Below, in pieces: positions 7,227-20,590 of a DNA stretch of 54,429 bases. Location: NCBI GenBank assembly GCA_020073115.1, contig JAIQFU010000003.1, forward strand, positions 1 through 54,429, in the 5' to 3' direction. The notes below the pieces were generated by a model that searched no databases, had not been told where the DNA came from, and saw nothing but the letters and a program-made list of their open reading frames with translations. The position numbers were made by a program, and so were the translations under genes. Each line of letters opens with the position of its first letter. Position 1 is the first letter of the stretch. Source of the DNA: Terriglobia bacterium (GTDB taxonomy: Bacteria > Acidobacteriota > Terriglobia > Bryobacterales > Bryobacteraceae).

Positions 7227-10141
7227 TTGCGATTCCGCCTGTTGTTGTTCGCTTCGCTAAGCTTGGCCTTGTGGGCGCAGCCCGCCCGAAGAGCGGTGGA
7301 CCGGGCGGTGACGGTCAACATGGGAACGATCGCCCGGAGCGCGCGGATGGAGGAGTCTCTCCCGCGCGTGGCGCCGCGGCCGCGGTCAACAGCCGCCGGC
7401 CGGAACCCGGGGGTCGGCCCCGGCGGTGTTAGCGGCAGCCAAAGCACCGGCGCCGGACCCCGCGCGCCGGCGGTGCTCCCACCCTTTACGGGATTCCAGG
7501 GATTACTCGACAACTACACGGTTGTACCGCCGGACACCAACGGGGCGGTGGGGCCGCGCGATGTCGTCACCATGCTGAACTCGCAGGTCCTGATTCAATC
7601 GCGCAGCGGACAGATCCGGCCGGGGTTCCCGATTGGCCTCAACGACTTCTGGTCGGGCCTGGGAAGCTTCCAGGACGCCTTCGATCCGCGTGTGCTTTAC
7701 GACGCGGCGAGCGACCGCTGGATCGCGTCGTCGGGGGTCGGTGGCGCCAGCTCCAGTTCGGCGGTCCTGCTCGGGGTGTCTCAAGGCGGGGACCCGGGCG
7801 GAGGGTGGAACCTTTTTCAGATCAATGTGGGCGCTTCGGGCAACTGGGCCGATTATCCCATCCTGGGCTTCAACGGAAACTGGATCGTGGTTTCGGTGAA
7901 TCTCTTTAGCCTGAGCGGACACGGGGACTACGTGCGCACCGATCTTTACGTATTCGACCGGTCCGCGGTCTACCAGAACGGCAAAGCCGGGTACGCGACG
8001 TTCAGCGATACGAACGGCGGGTTGACGCCGGTGTCCGATTTCGACAAACGCCCCGACACGTTTTATTTTGTGCAGGCGATTCCCGGAGCGGCCGCGGGCC
8101 ACATCCGGCTAAGCGCGCTGACGGGTCCGCCCGGAGCGGAGAAGTTCACGGGCGGCGCGAGCGATATTGCGGTAGAGGATCCCTGGGCCGACACGGCCCC
8201 CTACGACGAGGATTTCGCGCCCCAGGCGGGCATGGCCGCGCGGATCGATACGGGCGACAGCCGCATCCAGAACTGCGCCCTGCGCGCCGGCGCGATCTGG
8301 TGCGCGCACACGGTGTTCCTTCCCGCGGGGACGTGCAGTGGTTTCAGCTCGACGCCGCGACCGGCCGGGCGGAGCAGCGGGGGCGGATCGAGGACCCCGG
8401 CAACAACCGCTTCTATGCGTTTCCCTCGATCGCGGTAAACCGCAACAACGATGTGCTCATCGGATATACGCGCTTCACTCCGCAGGAGTATCCCAGCGCC
8501 ACCTTTTCCTTTCGGAAGGCTTCCGATCCGCCCGGCGCGCTGGAGGGGGAAACCGTGTTCAAGAGCGGCGAGTCTTCGTATTTAGGACTGGGCGCGGATT
8601 GGGGTTCCAACCGCTGGGGCGATTACAGCGTGTCGCTGGTGGACCCGGTGGACGACCTCACTTTCTGGACGGTGCAGGAGTATGCGGCGTCGCCGACGGG
8701 CGGGTGGAGCGGACGTTGGGGCACGTGGTGGGCCCGGATCACGGCGCCTTCCGCCGACCTGAGCTGCTCCTACTCGCTTTCAGAGACCAGCCAGGCCTTC
8801 GGTCCGGCGGGCGGAACCGGGACCGTCTCGGTAACAGCGCCGCCGGGCTGCCCGTGGATGGCGGCGAGCAATGCGGGCTGGATTTATGTCGGGTCGGGAA
8901 ATCAGGGGGCGGGGAACGGGACGGTGGGGTTTGTGATTGCTCCGGCGGTGGATGCGGCGAAGGGCCGCAACGCCACCCTGACCATCGCCGGGCAGACCTT
9001 CACGGTGACGCAGCAGCCGCCGGGAGGTTCGGCCGGAGGAGGGCCGTTGGGCGGCATCGACCTGGCGGTAATCTCGGTTTCGGCGCCGGCGGAGGCGGTC
9101 TCCGGGGGGCAAATCGTCGTCTCGGCGGTGGTCCAGAACCGCAGCCCGATGGACACCGGCCCATTCCGGATCGGCCTGTACATCAACAGCGGCTCGTCGG
9201 TGGGGACGGGAGGGGACACGCTGCTGGGAACGTGCGACGTGGCGAGCCTCGCGGCGAACGCGTCGCTGACGTGCAGCCGCAGTCCCTACCTCGCCTGGGG
9301 CATGCCGACCGGCAAGTACGTAGCGGGAGCGATTGCCGACGACCAGGACCAGATACCGGATCCCGACCGCGGCAACAATGTGCGGCTATCGGATACGGGA
9401 GCTGTGAGCGTCACGCTTTCCGCGCAAGCGCCGGTCATTTCGGGAGCGGGGGTGGTGAACGCGGCCAGCTACCGCGCGGGCGGGATCGCCCCCGGCGAAC
9501 TGGTGACGATTTTCGGCGCCAACCTGGGCGCGCCGACGCTGCAGTACCCGCGCGTGAGCGCCTCGGGGAAGGTGGACACGCAGGCGGGCGGGACGCGCGT
9601 GCTGTTCGACGGCGCTCCGGCGCCGATGATCTACGCGCGCGCGGACCAGGTGACCGCGGTGGCGCCTTTCGGGATCAGTGGAACCACCGAGATGCAGGTG
9701 GAGTCGCTGGGTATGCGCTCGAACACGGTCGCCGTGCCGGTGGTGGCGAGCGCGCCCGCGATCTTTACCAGCGACGGCTCGGGGAGCGGACCGGGGGCCA
9801 TTCAGAACGAGGATTTCTCGTTGAATACGGGATCCAACCCGGCGGTGCGGGGAAGCTGGCTGGAAATCTGGGCGACCGGCGGCGGGGCGATGCAGCCACC
9901 GCCCAGCGACGGCAGCCTGGGGGCTCCGCCGTTCGCGCAGGTGAGCCAGCGTGTGTCGGTTCGGATCGGCGGGGCCGAGGCGCCGGTGATGTACGCGGGA
10001 GAGGCCTCGGGGATGGTGGCGGGGGTGCTGCAGATCAACGTCATCGTGCCGCCGGACGCGCCTTCGGGAGCCGCCGTGCCGATTGCATTGACCATCGGAG
10101 GGGTAACGAGCCAGCAGGGGGTGACGGTGGCGATTCAGTAG
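7227..10141 (+). pseudogene. Secreted BACON/CARDB protein with TIGR03437-like C-terminus, frameshifted
   Basis: A signal peptide (MRFRLLLFASLSLALWAQ) opens the frame at 7227, which continues to about 8330 (PPDTNGAVGPRDVVTMLNSQ, then ...CAHTVFLPAG). Homologous-looking sequence then resumes in another frame at about 8333 (VQWFQLDAATGRAEQ) and runs to 10141. If joined, the product would have ~970 residues: a secreted beta-rich N-terminal region, a BACON domain (CSYSLSETSQAFGPAGGTGT), a CARDB-like domain (DLAVISVSAPAEAVSGGQIV) and a C-terminal module containing NAASYRAGGIAPGELVTIFG and GVLQINVIVP, the hallmarks of TIGR03437. It is likely cell-surface or extracellular, with no catalytic motif recognised. 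The left frame alone would run on to 8438 in junk sequence. The break may be real or a sequencing error. Confidence 0.8.
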
Positions 10142-10228
10142 TCGTACAGAAGGCCGGCAACCCGCGCCGTAGTTTGGCAACCCGCCCACCCACTCTGCCG
10201 CGAACGATTTGTGCGCTGGTTTCAGCCA

Positions 10229-12537
10229 CTACTTCGCGCGGGCGATCAGGAGGGTCAGGTCGTCCGATTGCGCGCCGGCGCTGAACTGCTGGACGGCGGC
10301 GAGCACGGCGTCGAGGATTTCGCCTGCCGCCCGGTCCCGGTTGGCGCGCAGGACGTCCAGGAGCCGGGCTTCGCCGAATTCCTCCTCGCCGCGAGCGGCT
10401 TCGGTGACGCCATCGCTGAAAACCACCAGAAGATCGCCCGGGGCGAGTTGGACCTCGCGCACCGCCCCGGTCCATTGCTCGAAGGCTCCGATCACGGTGG
10501 CGGTGGGTTCCAGCCGCTGCGCCGGGGCGCCGGGACGCAGCCACACCGGCGGGTTGTGGCCGCAGTTGATGTACTGCAGGCGGCGGGAGCCCTCGTCGTA
10601 GACCGCGAAGAAAAGCGTCGCGTAGTGTTGGGCCGCGGTGGACTGCCACAATCCGCGGTTCACCGCCTTGAGCAACGCCGCCGGATCCAGCGGCGCGACC
10701 CCGCAATGGCTGCGCAGTTGGGCCTGAAGGTGGGCCATGAGCAGCGCCGCATGGACGCCTTTGCCGGAAACGTCCGCCAGAACAAAGCCCGTTTTGCCGC
10801 CGCCGAGGTCGACGAAATCGTAGTAGTCGCCGCCCACGGACCGGGCCTGGATACACTGCGCGGCGCAGTCCAGGGTCGGCAGGCTCGGACAGGATTGCGG
10901 GAACAGCCGGGCCTGCACTTCGCGGGCGATCTCCATTTCGCGCGCGGTGCGCCGCTCGCCCTCGATGCGCGCCGCGATGTCCTCCGCCAGCCGGATGTTC
11001 TCCAGCGCCGTCCCGGCCTGGCCGGCGGCGGAGGCCAGCAGGCGCTTGTCATCGCCGGAGTACGGTTCTTCGGAAAGGCGGAGCCCCAGGATGACCAAGC
11101 CCAAGAGCCGGCCGTTCCGGCCCGCGATGGGAACGAGGTATTCGGGCTGGAACGCGGCCAGCGTATCGCGCTCCAGCGCCGGGTCCAGCAGTTCCGGGAG
11201 GCGGATGGGAATCGTCTCCGAGCCCCGCGGAGCTTCGCCGGCCGCCAAGGCCAGCGTATTCTCACCCTGCTCCAGGAAGATGGCCAGCGACCTCGGCTGA
11301 AGGGCTTCTCGGATATGCTGTTCGAGCAGGCGAGCGAGGGCGGCGCGGTCCGTCGCTGTGCGCGTGTCTTCGGCCAATTCCTCCAGGATCACGCGGGCGT
11401 TGTACGCGCTGCGGAAGAACGCGCGGTCGATCCGCCCGCTGACGCGGCGGTGCACCTGCGAGCCTCCCCAGAGCAGTGCGGTTCCGATCACCGCGCCCAA
11501 CGAAATCCCGGTTGGCTCGGCGGCTTCGCCGGCCGCCTGGAGCCGCCCGGAAAAAGCGAACGCGAACATGAGCATCAGCCCGATGCTGACGAGTGAAAGG
11601 AGGAAAGTGAAGCCGCGCTGGACCAGCAGATACCGCGCGCTCCGTTTCAACAGCACGGGAATCTCGAGCACGCGGTGCTTCACCACGGCGTAGGCGAACG
11701 CCAGCGGGGACAGGAACAGCAGGGCCGTGGTGGCGGTCTCGATCCAGGCGGAGCTCTTGAAACCGAGGAGGACCTGGAGCGCGCGGTCTATCAGGGCCGG
11801 TGTCACCCCGCCATGCACAGGCCGGCCCCCACGGCCGCCCATTTCAGCCACGGCCAGCGCCGGTCCAGGGGCGAACGGGCGGGAAAAACGGCGAAGAAGA
11901 AGTAGAAGAGAGGACCGAGCAGGCCGAGGAACAGCGTCTGGTAAGCGGAGGCGAACGGCCGCAGGGATGCGGGGATGCCGTCGGTTCCGTTGGGGAACCC
12001 CGGGGAAGCGGCGAAGCCTCCGAACAGCAGCGCCAAAAGCCACACATTGCGGTCTTCCAGGCGCAAGAAAAGCACCGCCAAGCCGACCACTACGAAAGGA
12101 ACGGGAAACGAGTTGCGGACCCAGGCGGCCGGTCCCCCCAACGCCGTCTGCCGCTTGCGGAATTTCGTCTCGATCCGGAGAGGCGAGGAGACTCCGGGCC
12201 GTTCCACAGTCAACCGGACCGTGTCGCCCGGCCGGCGGCGCCTCCAATAGCCGGTCAGGGACGAGGAGTCCACGACGGGGGCGCCATCGAAGGCGATGAT
12301 CCGGTCGCCGACGCGCAGTCCGGCTTTTTCCGCCGGGCCGTTCCGGTATACGCTGTCCACCGCTTCGGCGTGTTCGGACCCGAGGTAGCGGTTCTGGAAT
12401 CCGATTTCCACGTCCGGCGCCGAGGGGAGCGCCGACATCGACCAAAGAACGCTGAAAAGGACCGTGGATCCGGCAAAAACCACGGCCAGGAGCGCCGGAA
12501 CGAGGCGTACCCGGTGCGCCGCTGGGGACGGAGCCAT
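10229..12537 (-). pseudogene. PDZ-membrane-GAF-PP2C (SpoIIE-type) phosphatase, frameshifted
   Basis: From the ATG at 12537 the frame encodes a signal-anchor helix, a PDZ domain (GPAEKAGLRVGDRIIAFDG) and several membrane helices, then stops at TGA 11803-11805 after CMAG. The next frame picks up at once with GVTPALIDRALQVLL, further helices, a GAF-like domain and a SpoIIE/PP2C catalytic domain with GGDYYDF, LADVSGKGVHAALLMA, GHNPP, FSDGVTEA and SDDLTLL, ending at 10229. One extra G in the G4 run at 11806-11809 (minus-strand sense) would restore a ~769-residue protein. The catalytic residues are intact. The family acts as a membrane-linked serine phosphatase in partner-switching regulation. The change may be a true mutation, phase variation or a homopolymer read error. 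Confidence 0.82.
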
Positions 12538-12648
12538 CGGTACAATGCTAACAAGCCGGCGACCGGGACGCGGCGCAGGCCGGGACTACGCAGGCCGGGA
12601 CATGCCCCACGCGAGGCAGTCCTCCGACCCGCGTGGCCGGTGATGAGC

Positions 12649-13725
12649 TTACTTCAACGGCAGTTTTACGGCGCGGCCGGTCTTCACCGAATCCCGGGCG
12701 GCCTCGATAATTTCCACCACGCCAACGTTGATATCCAGCGCGGTGAGGCCCTCGATGGGGTGGTGATTGCGGAGCGCGTCCACCATATACGCGATGGGCT
12801 GAGCGCGCTCCGGCGGCAGGGGCTCGGGCGCGACCTGGGTGGCTTGGCCCCGCGATTTCCGCACTTCCACGCCCCGCTGGGTCATGTAGACGCTGCCCTC
12901 GAGACCGAATACCTCCAGATCCTGGTGGCTGCGGGGCAGGTCCCAACTGCCCTCGAACACGCCGTCGGCGTGCTTCCAGTGCAGGGCGAGGGTGGCCGAA
13001 TCCTCCACCTTGGGGAACGTCCCGGGCCGGAGGTGAAGAACCTCGGCGTAGACGGTCTCCGGCTGTCCGAAGTACCACAGGCCCCAGAGGGCGTTATAGC
13101 AGCCGAAATCCACCAGCGCGCCGCCGCCGTTCCTGACGGGGTCGGTGAGCCAGTCGAAGAAGTATTTTCCTATGCCCGTGGAGCCGGGTCCGCCGTGGCC
13201 GACGATGCCGCGCAGGCGCCAGACTTTGCCGAGGCTGCCTGAGTCCACCTCTTTTTTCGCGGCGTAATTGGCGGGCCACCAGGCCATCTGGTAGTTGCAC
13301 AGGACCTGAATGCCGTATTTGTCGGCCAGGTCGCGGATGGCCAGCGCGTCCTTATAAGTGGACGCCAGGGGCTTTTCGAACATGATGTGGATCTTGCGCG
13401 GGGCGCAGGCCTGGACGATTTCGAGATGGCGATTATTTTCGACGAAGGACCAGACGATGTCGGGCTTGGCCTCGTCGAGCATTTTCTTGTAGTCGCTGTA
13501 GATGGGAATGTCGGGGCCGGCGACGCGCCTGGCTTCGGCGATGAGGTCGGGAACGGTTTCGGCGATACCGACCAGCTTGACGTCGCTGCTCTTGACCAGG
13601 GCAGGGAGGTGGCCCCAGACGTGGCCGTGCAGGAGCCCGATGACGGCGATTTTAGATGGCTGGGCGGCCGCGGGGAGGGTGAAAATGGCCAGGAGCGCGG
13701 CCGCAAGGGGGATCGGTTTCGGCAT
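12649..13725 (-). CDS. Exported Gfo/Idh/MocA-family oxidoreductase
   Basis: 358 residues from the ATG at 13725, chosen because it places a signal peptide (MPKPIPLAAALLAIFTLPAAAQ) at the N-terminus. An upstream frame adds only Arg/Pro-rich sequence. The Rossmann part reads KIAVIGLLHGHVWGHL (a GLLHGH variant of the usual GxGxxG), followed by the family motif FEKPLAST and a C-terminal beta-sheet domain (GGGALVDFGCYNALWG). The family uses NAD(P) on sugars or other polyols, and exported members are common in Acidobacteria and Planctomycetes. The substrate is unknown. It is divergent from the ornithine cyclodeaminase-like gene, with only 35 bp between start codons. Confidence 0.86.
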   Translation of the reverse strand: MPKPIPLAAALLAIFTLPAAAQPSKIAVIGLLHGHVWGHLPALVKSSDVKLVGIAETVPDLIAEARRVAGPDIPIYSDYKKMLDEAKPDIVWSFVENNRHLEIVQACAPRKIHIMFEKPLASTYKDALAIRDLADKYGIQVLCNYQMAWWPANYAAKKEVDSGSLGKVWRLRGIVGHGGPGSTGIGKYFFDWLTDPVRNGGGALVDFGCYNALWGLWYFGQPETVYAEVLHLRPGTFPKVEDSATLALHWKHADGVFEGSWDLPRSHQDLEVFGLEGSVYMTQRGVEVRKSRGQATQVAPEPLPPERAQPIAYMVDALRNHHPIEGLTALDINVGVVEIIEAARDSVKTGRAVKLPLK

Positions 13726-13760
13726 GGACTGATGGTACCGCTGGGCTATTCTAAACGCGT

Positions 13761-14720
13761 ATGCTCTGGCTCTCCGAATCGGAGGTGCGCGCGGCGCTCT
13801 CGCCGGCCGAACTGATCGGCGCCATGGAATCCGCACTGGCGGCATTTTCGGCCGGGAAGATCGTCCAGCCGATGCGAACGGTGCTCGAAATCGGGCCGCT
13901 GGCTTTCTTCGCCGTGATGCCGGCTTTCGATGGAGAGCGTTCCGTGGCCGGGGCGAAACTGGTCAGCGTGGTAGCCGCGAATGCGGAGAAGGGGCTGCCG
14001 ACCCACCAGGGGCTGATCGCGCTGTTCGACGGGGAGAACGGCGAGCCCATCTCGGTCGTGGACGGCCGGTACATCACGGAAGTGAGGACCGCGGCGGTGT
14101 CGGCGGTATCCGTAGGCTATCTGGCGAGGCCGGACGCGAACGCGCTGGGCATCCTGGGTTCCGGTGTGCAGGCGCGCAGCCACCTGGCGGCGCTGTCGAC
14201 TGTGCGGGAATTTACCGACATTCGGGCGTGGAGCCCCAATTCGGAGCATCTCCGCCGGTTTGCGGAGGAATGCGGGGTGTGCGCCGCCCGGAGCGCGGAG
14301 GAGGCGGTGCGCGGGGCCGGGGTGGTAGTGGTAGCGACCCAAGCGATCACGCCCGCCATCGAGGCGGAGTGGGTGGCGCCCGGGGCGCACGTGATCGCGG
14401 TAGGGGCGTGCCGGCCGAACCACCGCGAGGTGGATCCGGAATTGATGGCTCGCGCGCGGCTGGTGGTGGATTCGCGCGCGGCGGCACTGCGGGAGTCGGG
14501 GGACGTGGTGCAAGGGATCGCCGAGGGAAGGTTTGGGGCGGACCACATCCATGCGGAACTGGGGGAGATCGTGAGCGGGGGCCGGCCGGGACGGCAGTCC
14601 AGCGAGGAAGTCACGCTGTTCAAATCACTTGGGCTGGCAATCGAGGACGTGGCGGCGGCGCATCTGGCATACCGGGCGGCGCGGAAAGCGGGGCGCGGCG
14701 CGGAGTTCCGCAATCGATAG
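13761..14720 (+). CDS. Ornithine cyclodeaminase / mu-crystallin family protein
   Basis: 319 residues. The family Lys lies in GAKLVSVVAAN and the Arg in YITEVRTAAVSAVSV. The NAD-binding loop is LGILGSGVQARSHL. A second conserved block includes VGACRPNHREVDPELMARARLVVDS. Members convert ornithine to proline, reduce imino acids, or make amino-acid precursors of siderophores, and the exact substrate cannot be told from sequence. The ATG at 13761 is the first start after the divergent 35-bp promoter gap. A short hairpin follows the stop codon. Confidence 0.88.
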   Translation: MLWLSESEVRAALSPAELIGAMESALAAFSAGKIVQPMRTVLEIGPLAFFAVMPAFDGERSVAGAKLVSVVAANAEKGLPTHQGLIALFDGENGEPISVVDGRYITEVRTAAVSAVSVGYLARPDANALGILGSGVQARSHLAALSTVREFTDIRAWSPNSEHLRRFAEECGVCAARSAEEAVRGAGVVVVATQAITPAIEAEWVAPGAHVIAVGACRPNHREVDPELMARARLVVDSRAAALRESGDVVQGIAEGRFGADHIHAELGEIVSGGRPGRQSSEEVTLFKSLGLAIEDVAAAHLAYRAARKAGRGAEFRNR

Positions 14721-14724
14721 CGAC

Positions 14725-14743
14725 CGTGGCTTTCGCGGCCACG
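14725..14743 (+). terminator. Hairpin after the cyclodeaminase-like gene
   Basis: CGTGGC-TTTCGCG-GCCACG begins 4 bp after the stop codon. It is a compact 6-bp GC-rich stem without a T tract, so a weak or factor-assisted terminator is the likely role. Confidence 0.4.
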
Positions 14744-14867
14744 ATGAGACTACAATGGGTTCAGATCCTGCGGCACGGGCCGAGCTTTCTCGCGCCAAGG
14801 TGATGGAAGCCACACATTCCCGCTTGCGGGGTGCGGTTACACCGTCGATTTAGATCTTCCGCTTTAG

Positions 14868-14897
14868 TTGCACTGTGCCGTTCCTTTCAGTTATGAT
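14868..14897 (+). promoter_or_regulatory. Sigma-70-type promoter of the ribosomal operon
   Basis: TTGCAC at 14868-14873 and TATGAT at 14892-14897 are separated by 18 bp, in the only AT-rich part of the 406-bp gap before rpsL. No better match was seen nearby. Transcription would start about 7 nt later, giving a ~220-nt leader. The gap otherwise holds no gene. Confidence 0.65.
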
Positions 14898-14904
14898 TTA
14901 AGAG

Positions 14905-15126
14905 TTTCGCGAGAATAGCTTTCTGCCCTTGTGCTACCACCCGTCTGCAGGGCGGGTCCGGCCGGGGGTGAGGCCCCGAGGCTCCAGCGGCTTTTCGCCG
15001 CGCGGGCATGGGCCTGTCTAAAGCAGGTAATCCTCGCTGTTGCGACCTTTTGTTTTTCTGGGGCTTTGCGGCCCCGGTCGTAGTGGGTTGCGCCACTTTT
15101 TGAATTGCATCGCGAAGAGGAAATTC
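14905..15126 (+). promoter_or_regulatory. rpsL leader: Structured 5' leader of rpsL
   Basis: About 220 nt separate the predicted start site from the rpsL start codon. The leader can form GC-rich hairpins, including GGGGC-TTTGCG-GCCCC near 15059-15075. AGTGG-GTTGCG-CCACT follows, directly before TTTTT (15082-15101), which resembles a weak intrinsic terminator 26 bp before rpsL. This suggests attenuation or ribosomal-protein feedback, but no known leader motif is recognised. Confidence 0.4.
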
Positions 15127-15501
15127 GTGCCGACTTTTAACCAACTCGTGCGTAAAGGGCGGAAACCGCCACGGTGGAAGACATCGAGCCCGGCGCTCAA
15201 CAGCTGCCCGCAGAAGCGTGGAGTGTGCACGCGCGTTTATACCTCCACCCCCAAGAAGCCCAATTCGGCGCTGCGGAAGGTGGCCCGCGTGCGCCTGACC
15301 AACGGAATCGAAGTGACCACGTATATCCCGGGGGTCGGCCACAACCTGCAGGAGCACTCGATCGTGCTGATCCGCGGAGGCCGCGTGAAAGATCTTCCGG
15401 GCGTGCGCTATCACGTGATCCGCGGCGCCCTGGATACCGCGGGAGTGGCCAACCGCAGGCAGGGCAGATCGAAATACGGAGCCAAGAGGCCCAAATCGTA
15501 G
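15127..15501 (+). CDS. rpsL: 30S ribosomal protein S12
   Basis: 124 residues from a GTG start preceded by AGAGGAA. S12 lines the decoding centre of the 30S subunit. The signature [11 protein letters not shown] (41-51) and [14 protein letters not shown] (83-96) are present. Lys43 and Lys88 are wild type, so the classic streptomycin-resistance substitutions are absent, and Asp89, the site of methylthiolation, is kept. It is the first gene of the merged ribosomal operon and lies 6 bp before rpsG. Confidence 0.98.
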   Translation: MPTFNQLVRKGRKPPRWKTSSPALNSCPQKRGVCTRVYTSTPKKPNSALRKVARVRLTNGIEVTTYIPGVGHNLQEHSIVLIRGGRVKDLPGVRYHVIRGALDTAGVANRRQGRSKYGAKRPKS

Positions 15502-15507
15502 GAACGT

Positions 15508-15978
15508 ATGCCACGCAGAAGAAGAGCCGTTATTCGTGAAGTGACGCCGGATCCGGTCTACAATTCGACCCTCGTGGAGAAGTTCGTCAACTCCATGATG
15601 TGGGAAGGCAAGAAGAACACCGCGCAGGGGATCTTCTACGACGCCATGGACAAGCTCCGGGAGCGCACCGCCGACGATCCGCTCAAGGCCTTCAAGAAGG
15701 CCGTGGAGAACACGAAGCCGCTGCTGGAAGTGAAGACGCGGCGCGTGGGCGGCGCCAACTACCAGGTGCCGATCGAGGTTCCCCAGAACCGGCGGACCTC
15801 GCTGGCCATCCGCTGGATCATCCTGAACGCGCGGTCGCGTCCGGAGAAGGGCATGCCGGAAAAGCTGGCGAACGAGTTGAATGATGCCGCGAACCTGCGC
15901 GGCGGAGCGATCAAGAAAAGGGACGATGTACACCGCATGGCGGAAGCGAACAAGGCTTTTGCGCATTACCGGTGGTGA
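15508..15978 (+). CDS. rpsG: 30S ribosomal protein S7
   Basis: 156 residues, the usual bacterial length. It begins [20 protein letters not shown] and ends in the conserved AFAHYRW. The QVPIEV and [10 protein letters not shown] blocks match the family. S7 nucleates assembly of the 30S head and contacts mRNA and tRNA in the exit region. In E. coli it is also the translational repressor of the str operon. The next gene, fusA, is 167 bp away across a palindromic repeat, whereas in many bacteria this gap is under 100 bp. Confidence 0.98.
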   Translation: MPRRRRAVIREVTPDPVYNSTLVEKFVNSMMWEGKKNTAQGIFYDAMDKLRERTADDPLKAFKKAVENTKPLLEVKTRRVGGANYQVPIEVPQNRRTSLAIRWIILNARSRPEKGMPEKLANELNDAANLRGGAIKKRDDVHRMAEANKAFAHYRW

Positions 15979-15982
15979 GAAG

Positions 15983-16140
15983 AAGCTGTCGGCTATCAGC
16001 GGTCAGCTTTCGGCCTGAGGGGCTGAAGGTGGCGGGGATGGCTGGACGGCGGGGCGAGAACAAGAACTAAGGAAAGGGATCATCGGCATCGTCGGATGCC
16101 GGCGCGGGTTGGCGGATGGCCGACCGCTGACAGCTGAAAG
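15983..16140. repeat. AGCTGA-family palindromic repeat, rpsG-fusA gap
   Basis: The left arm contains AGCTGTCGGCTATCAGCGGT and CAGCTTTCGGCC. The right arm, 130 bp away, contains GGCCGACCGCTGACAGCTGA, which is largely its reverse complement. The centre is not repetitive. The right arm ends 6 nt before the fusA ATG, where a Shine-Dalgarno sequence would be expected. Confidence 0.75.
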
Positions 16141-16145
16141 ATTTT

Positions 16146-18239
<2,094 letters not shown>

Positions 18240-18256
18240 GGAGATCTAATTTTCTT

Positions 18257-19444
<1,188 letters not shown>

Positions 19445-19445
19445 C

Positions 19446-19526
19446 ATTCAGGGTTCAGCGATCAGCCTTCAGCAACCGCAGGGTGGCCGAAGCTGAACGC
19501 TGGGAGCTGAAGGCTGAGAGCTGGAA
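19446..19526. repeat. AGCTGA-family palindromic repeat, tuf-rpsJ gap
   Basis: The left arm reads GTTCAGCGATCAGCCTTCAGC. The right arm reads GCTGAACGCTGGGAGCTGAAG followed by GCTGAGAGCTGGAACT. The two pair extensively around a ~15-nt centre. The whole gap is repeat, and it runs to within 2 nt of the rpsJ start codon. Confidence 0.78.
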
Positions 19527-19528
19527 CT

Positions 19529-19849
19529 ATGGCGCTTAGAGAACGCATTCGCATCCGCCTGAAAGCCTACGATCACCGCGTGCTCGATCAATCGACCACG
19601 GAGATTGTGGACACGGCGAAAAGGACCGGCGCGACGGTAGCCGGTCCGATTCCACTGCCCACCTCGCGGAGCATCACGACGGTATTGCGCTCCCCGCACG
19701 TGGACAAAAAATCGCGGGAGCAGTTTGAAATCCGGACGCACAAGCGGTTGTTGGACATCCTGGAACCGACCCAGCAGACGGTGGACGCGCTGATGAAGCT
19801 CGATCTGCCCGCGGGCGTGGATGTGGAGATTAAGGCGTTCGGGAAGTAG
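19529..19849 (+). CDS. rpsJ: 30S ribosomal protein S10
   Basis: 106 residues, with the family core [21 protein letters not shown] and a beta-hairpin carrying [21 protein letters not shown]10 belongs to the 30S head and, as NusE, to the antitermination complex with NusB. The N-terminus [11 protein letters not shown] is slightly different from the usual MANQKIRIRL. The only ribosome-binding sequence is GAGAGCTGGAACT, which is part of the repeat. It begins the S10 segment of the merged operon. Confidence 0.98.
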   Translation: MALRERIRIRLKAYDHRVLDQSTTEIVDTAKRTGATVAGPIPLPTSRSITTVLRSPHVDKKSREQFEIRTHKRLLDILEPTQQTVDALMKLDLPAGVDVEIKAFGK

Positions 19850-19850
19850 C

Positions 19851-19950
19851 TGTCCGCTGTGAGCTATGAGCCCTCAGCTTTCCGCGGCTTCGCCGCCGGA
19901 AGGCCGGGTTCGGATAGCTGAGAGCTGATGGCTGAAAGCTGAGAGCTGAA
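19851..19950. repeat. AGCTGA-family palindromic repeat, rpsJ-rplC gap
   Basis: The left half has CTGTCCGCTGTGAGCTATGAG and CTCAGCTTTCC. The right half has GGATAGCTGAGAGCTGATGG and CTGAAAGCTGAGAGCTGAAT. The centre holds a GCGGCTTCGCCGCC hairpin. The right arm abuts the rplC ATG with no separate Shine-Dalgarno sequence. Confidence 0.78.
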
Positions 19951-19951
19951 T

Positions 19952-20584
19952 ATGAGCCCAGGAATCCTTGGCAAGAAGATTGGAATGTCGCAGGTGTTCC
20001 GGCCGGACGGACAGGCCGTGCCGGTCACGCTGCTGAAGGCCGGCCCGTGCATGGTGGTGCAGCGCAAGACGCCCACCGCGGACGGCTACGATGCGGTGCA
20101 ACTCGGGCTGGTCGAGTTCATTAAGCCGCAGCGCATCAACAAGCCCACCGCGGGCCACACGAAGAAGGCGGGCGTGGATGGGACGAAGTTCCTGCGCGAG
20201 TTTCTCCTGGGACCGGGAAACGACGATCTGAAACCGGGCGACCAGGTACTGGTGGACCAGTTCAAGCCCAAGGACAAGGTGGACGTGATCGGGATCAGCA
20301 AGGGCCGCGGTTTCGCGGGCCTGGTGAAGCGCCACCACTTCGGCGGGGGCGCGGGCTCGCACGGTTCCATGTTCCACCGGGCGCCGGGTTCCATCGGCGC
20401 GTCCAGCTTCCCGTCGCGCGTGATGCCGGGGATGCGCATGGCCGGCCACATGGGCCATTCGCGGGTGACGGTGCGCAATCTGGAAGTGATCGACGTGGAC
20501 GCCGCGGACAACGTGCTGGTGGTGAAGGGCGCGGTCCCGGGGCCGAACGGCGGCTACGTGGTGGTGCGGAGGTCGAAGAGGTAG
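19952..20584 (+). CDS. rplC: 50S ribosomal protein L3
   Basis: 210 residues, beginning [20 protein letters not shown], with the central-extension signature [20 protein letters not shown] and [17 protein letters not shown]3 is an early 50S assembly protein reaching to the peptidyl-transferase centre. It is followed 6 bp later by rplD, and its own start codon is directly preceded by the AGCTGA repeat. Confidence 0.98.
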   Translation: MSPGILGKKIGMSQVFRPDGQAVPVTLLKAGPCMVVQRKTPTADGYDAVQLGLVEFIKPQRINKPTAGHTKKAGVDGTKFLREFLLGPGNDDLKPGDQVLVDQFKPKDKVDVIGISKGRGFAGLVKRHHFGGGAGSHGSMFHRAPGSIGASSFPSRVMPGMRMAGHMGHSRVTVRNLEVIDVDAADNVLVVKGAVPGPNGGYVVVRRSKR

Positions 20585-20590
20585 CTCGCC

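Noticed and set aside
8338-10284. 648-codon alternate frame over the secreted protein
   Set aside because: Gly/Arg/Asp-rich out-of-frame reading. The BACON, CARDB and TIGR03437-like sequence is in the other frame.
14757-14853. Possible short leader peptide before rpsL
   Set aside because: The ~31-codon frame is upstream of the predicted promoter, has no clear ribosome site and no attenuation-type codon run.
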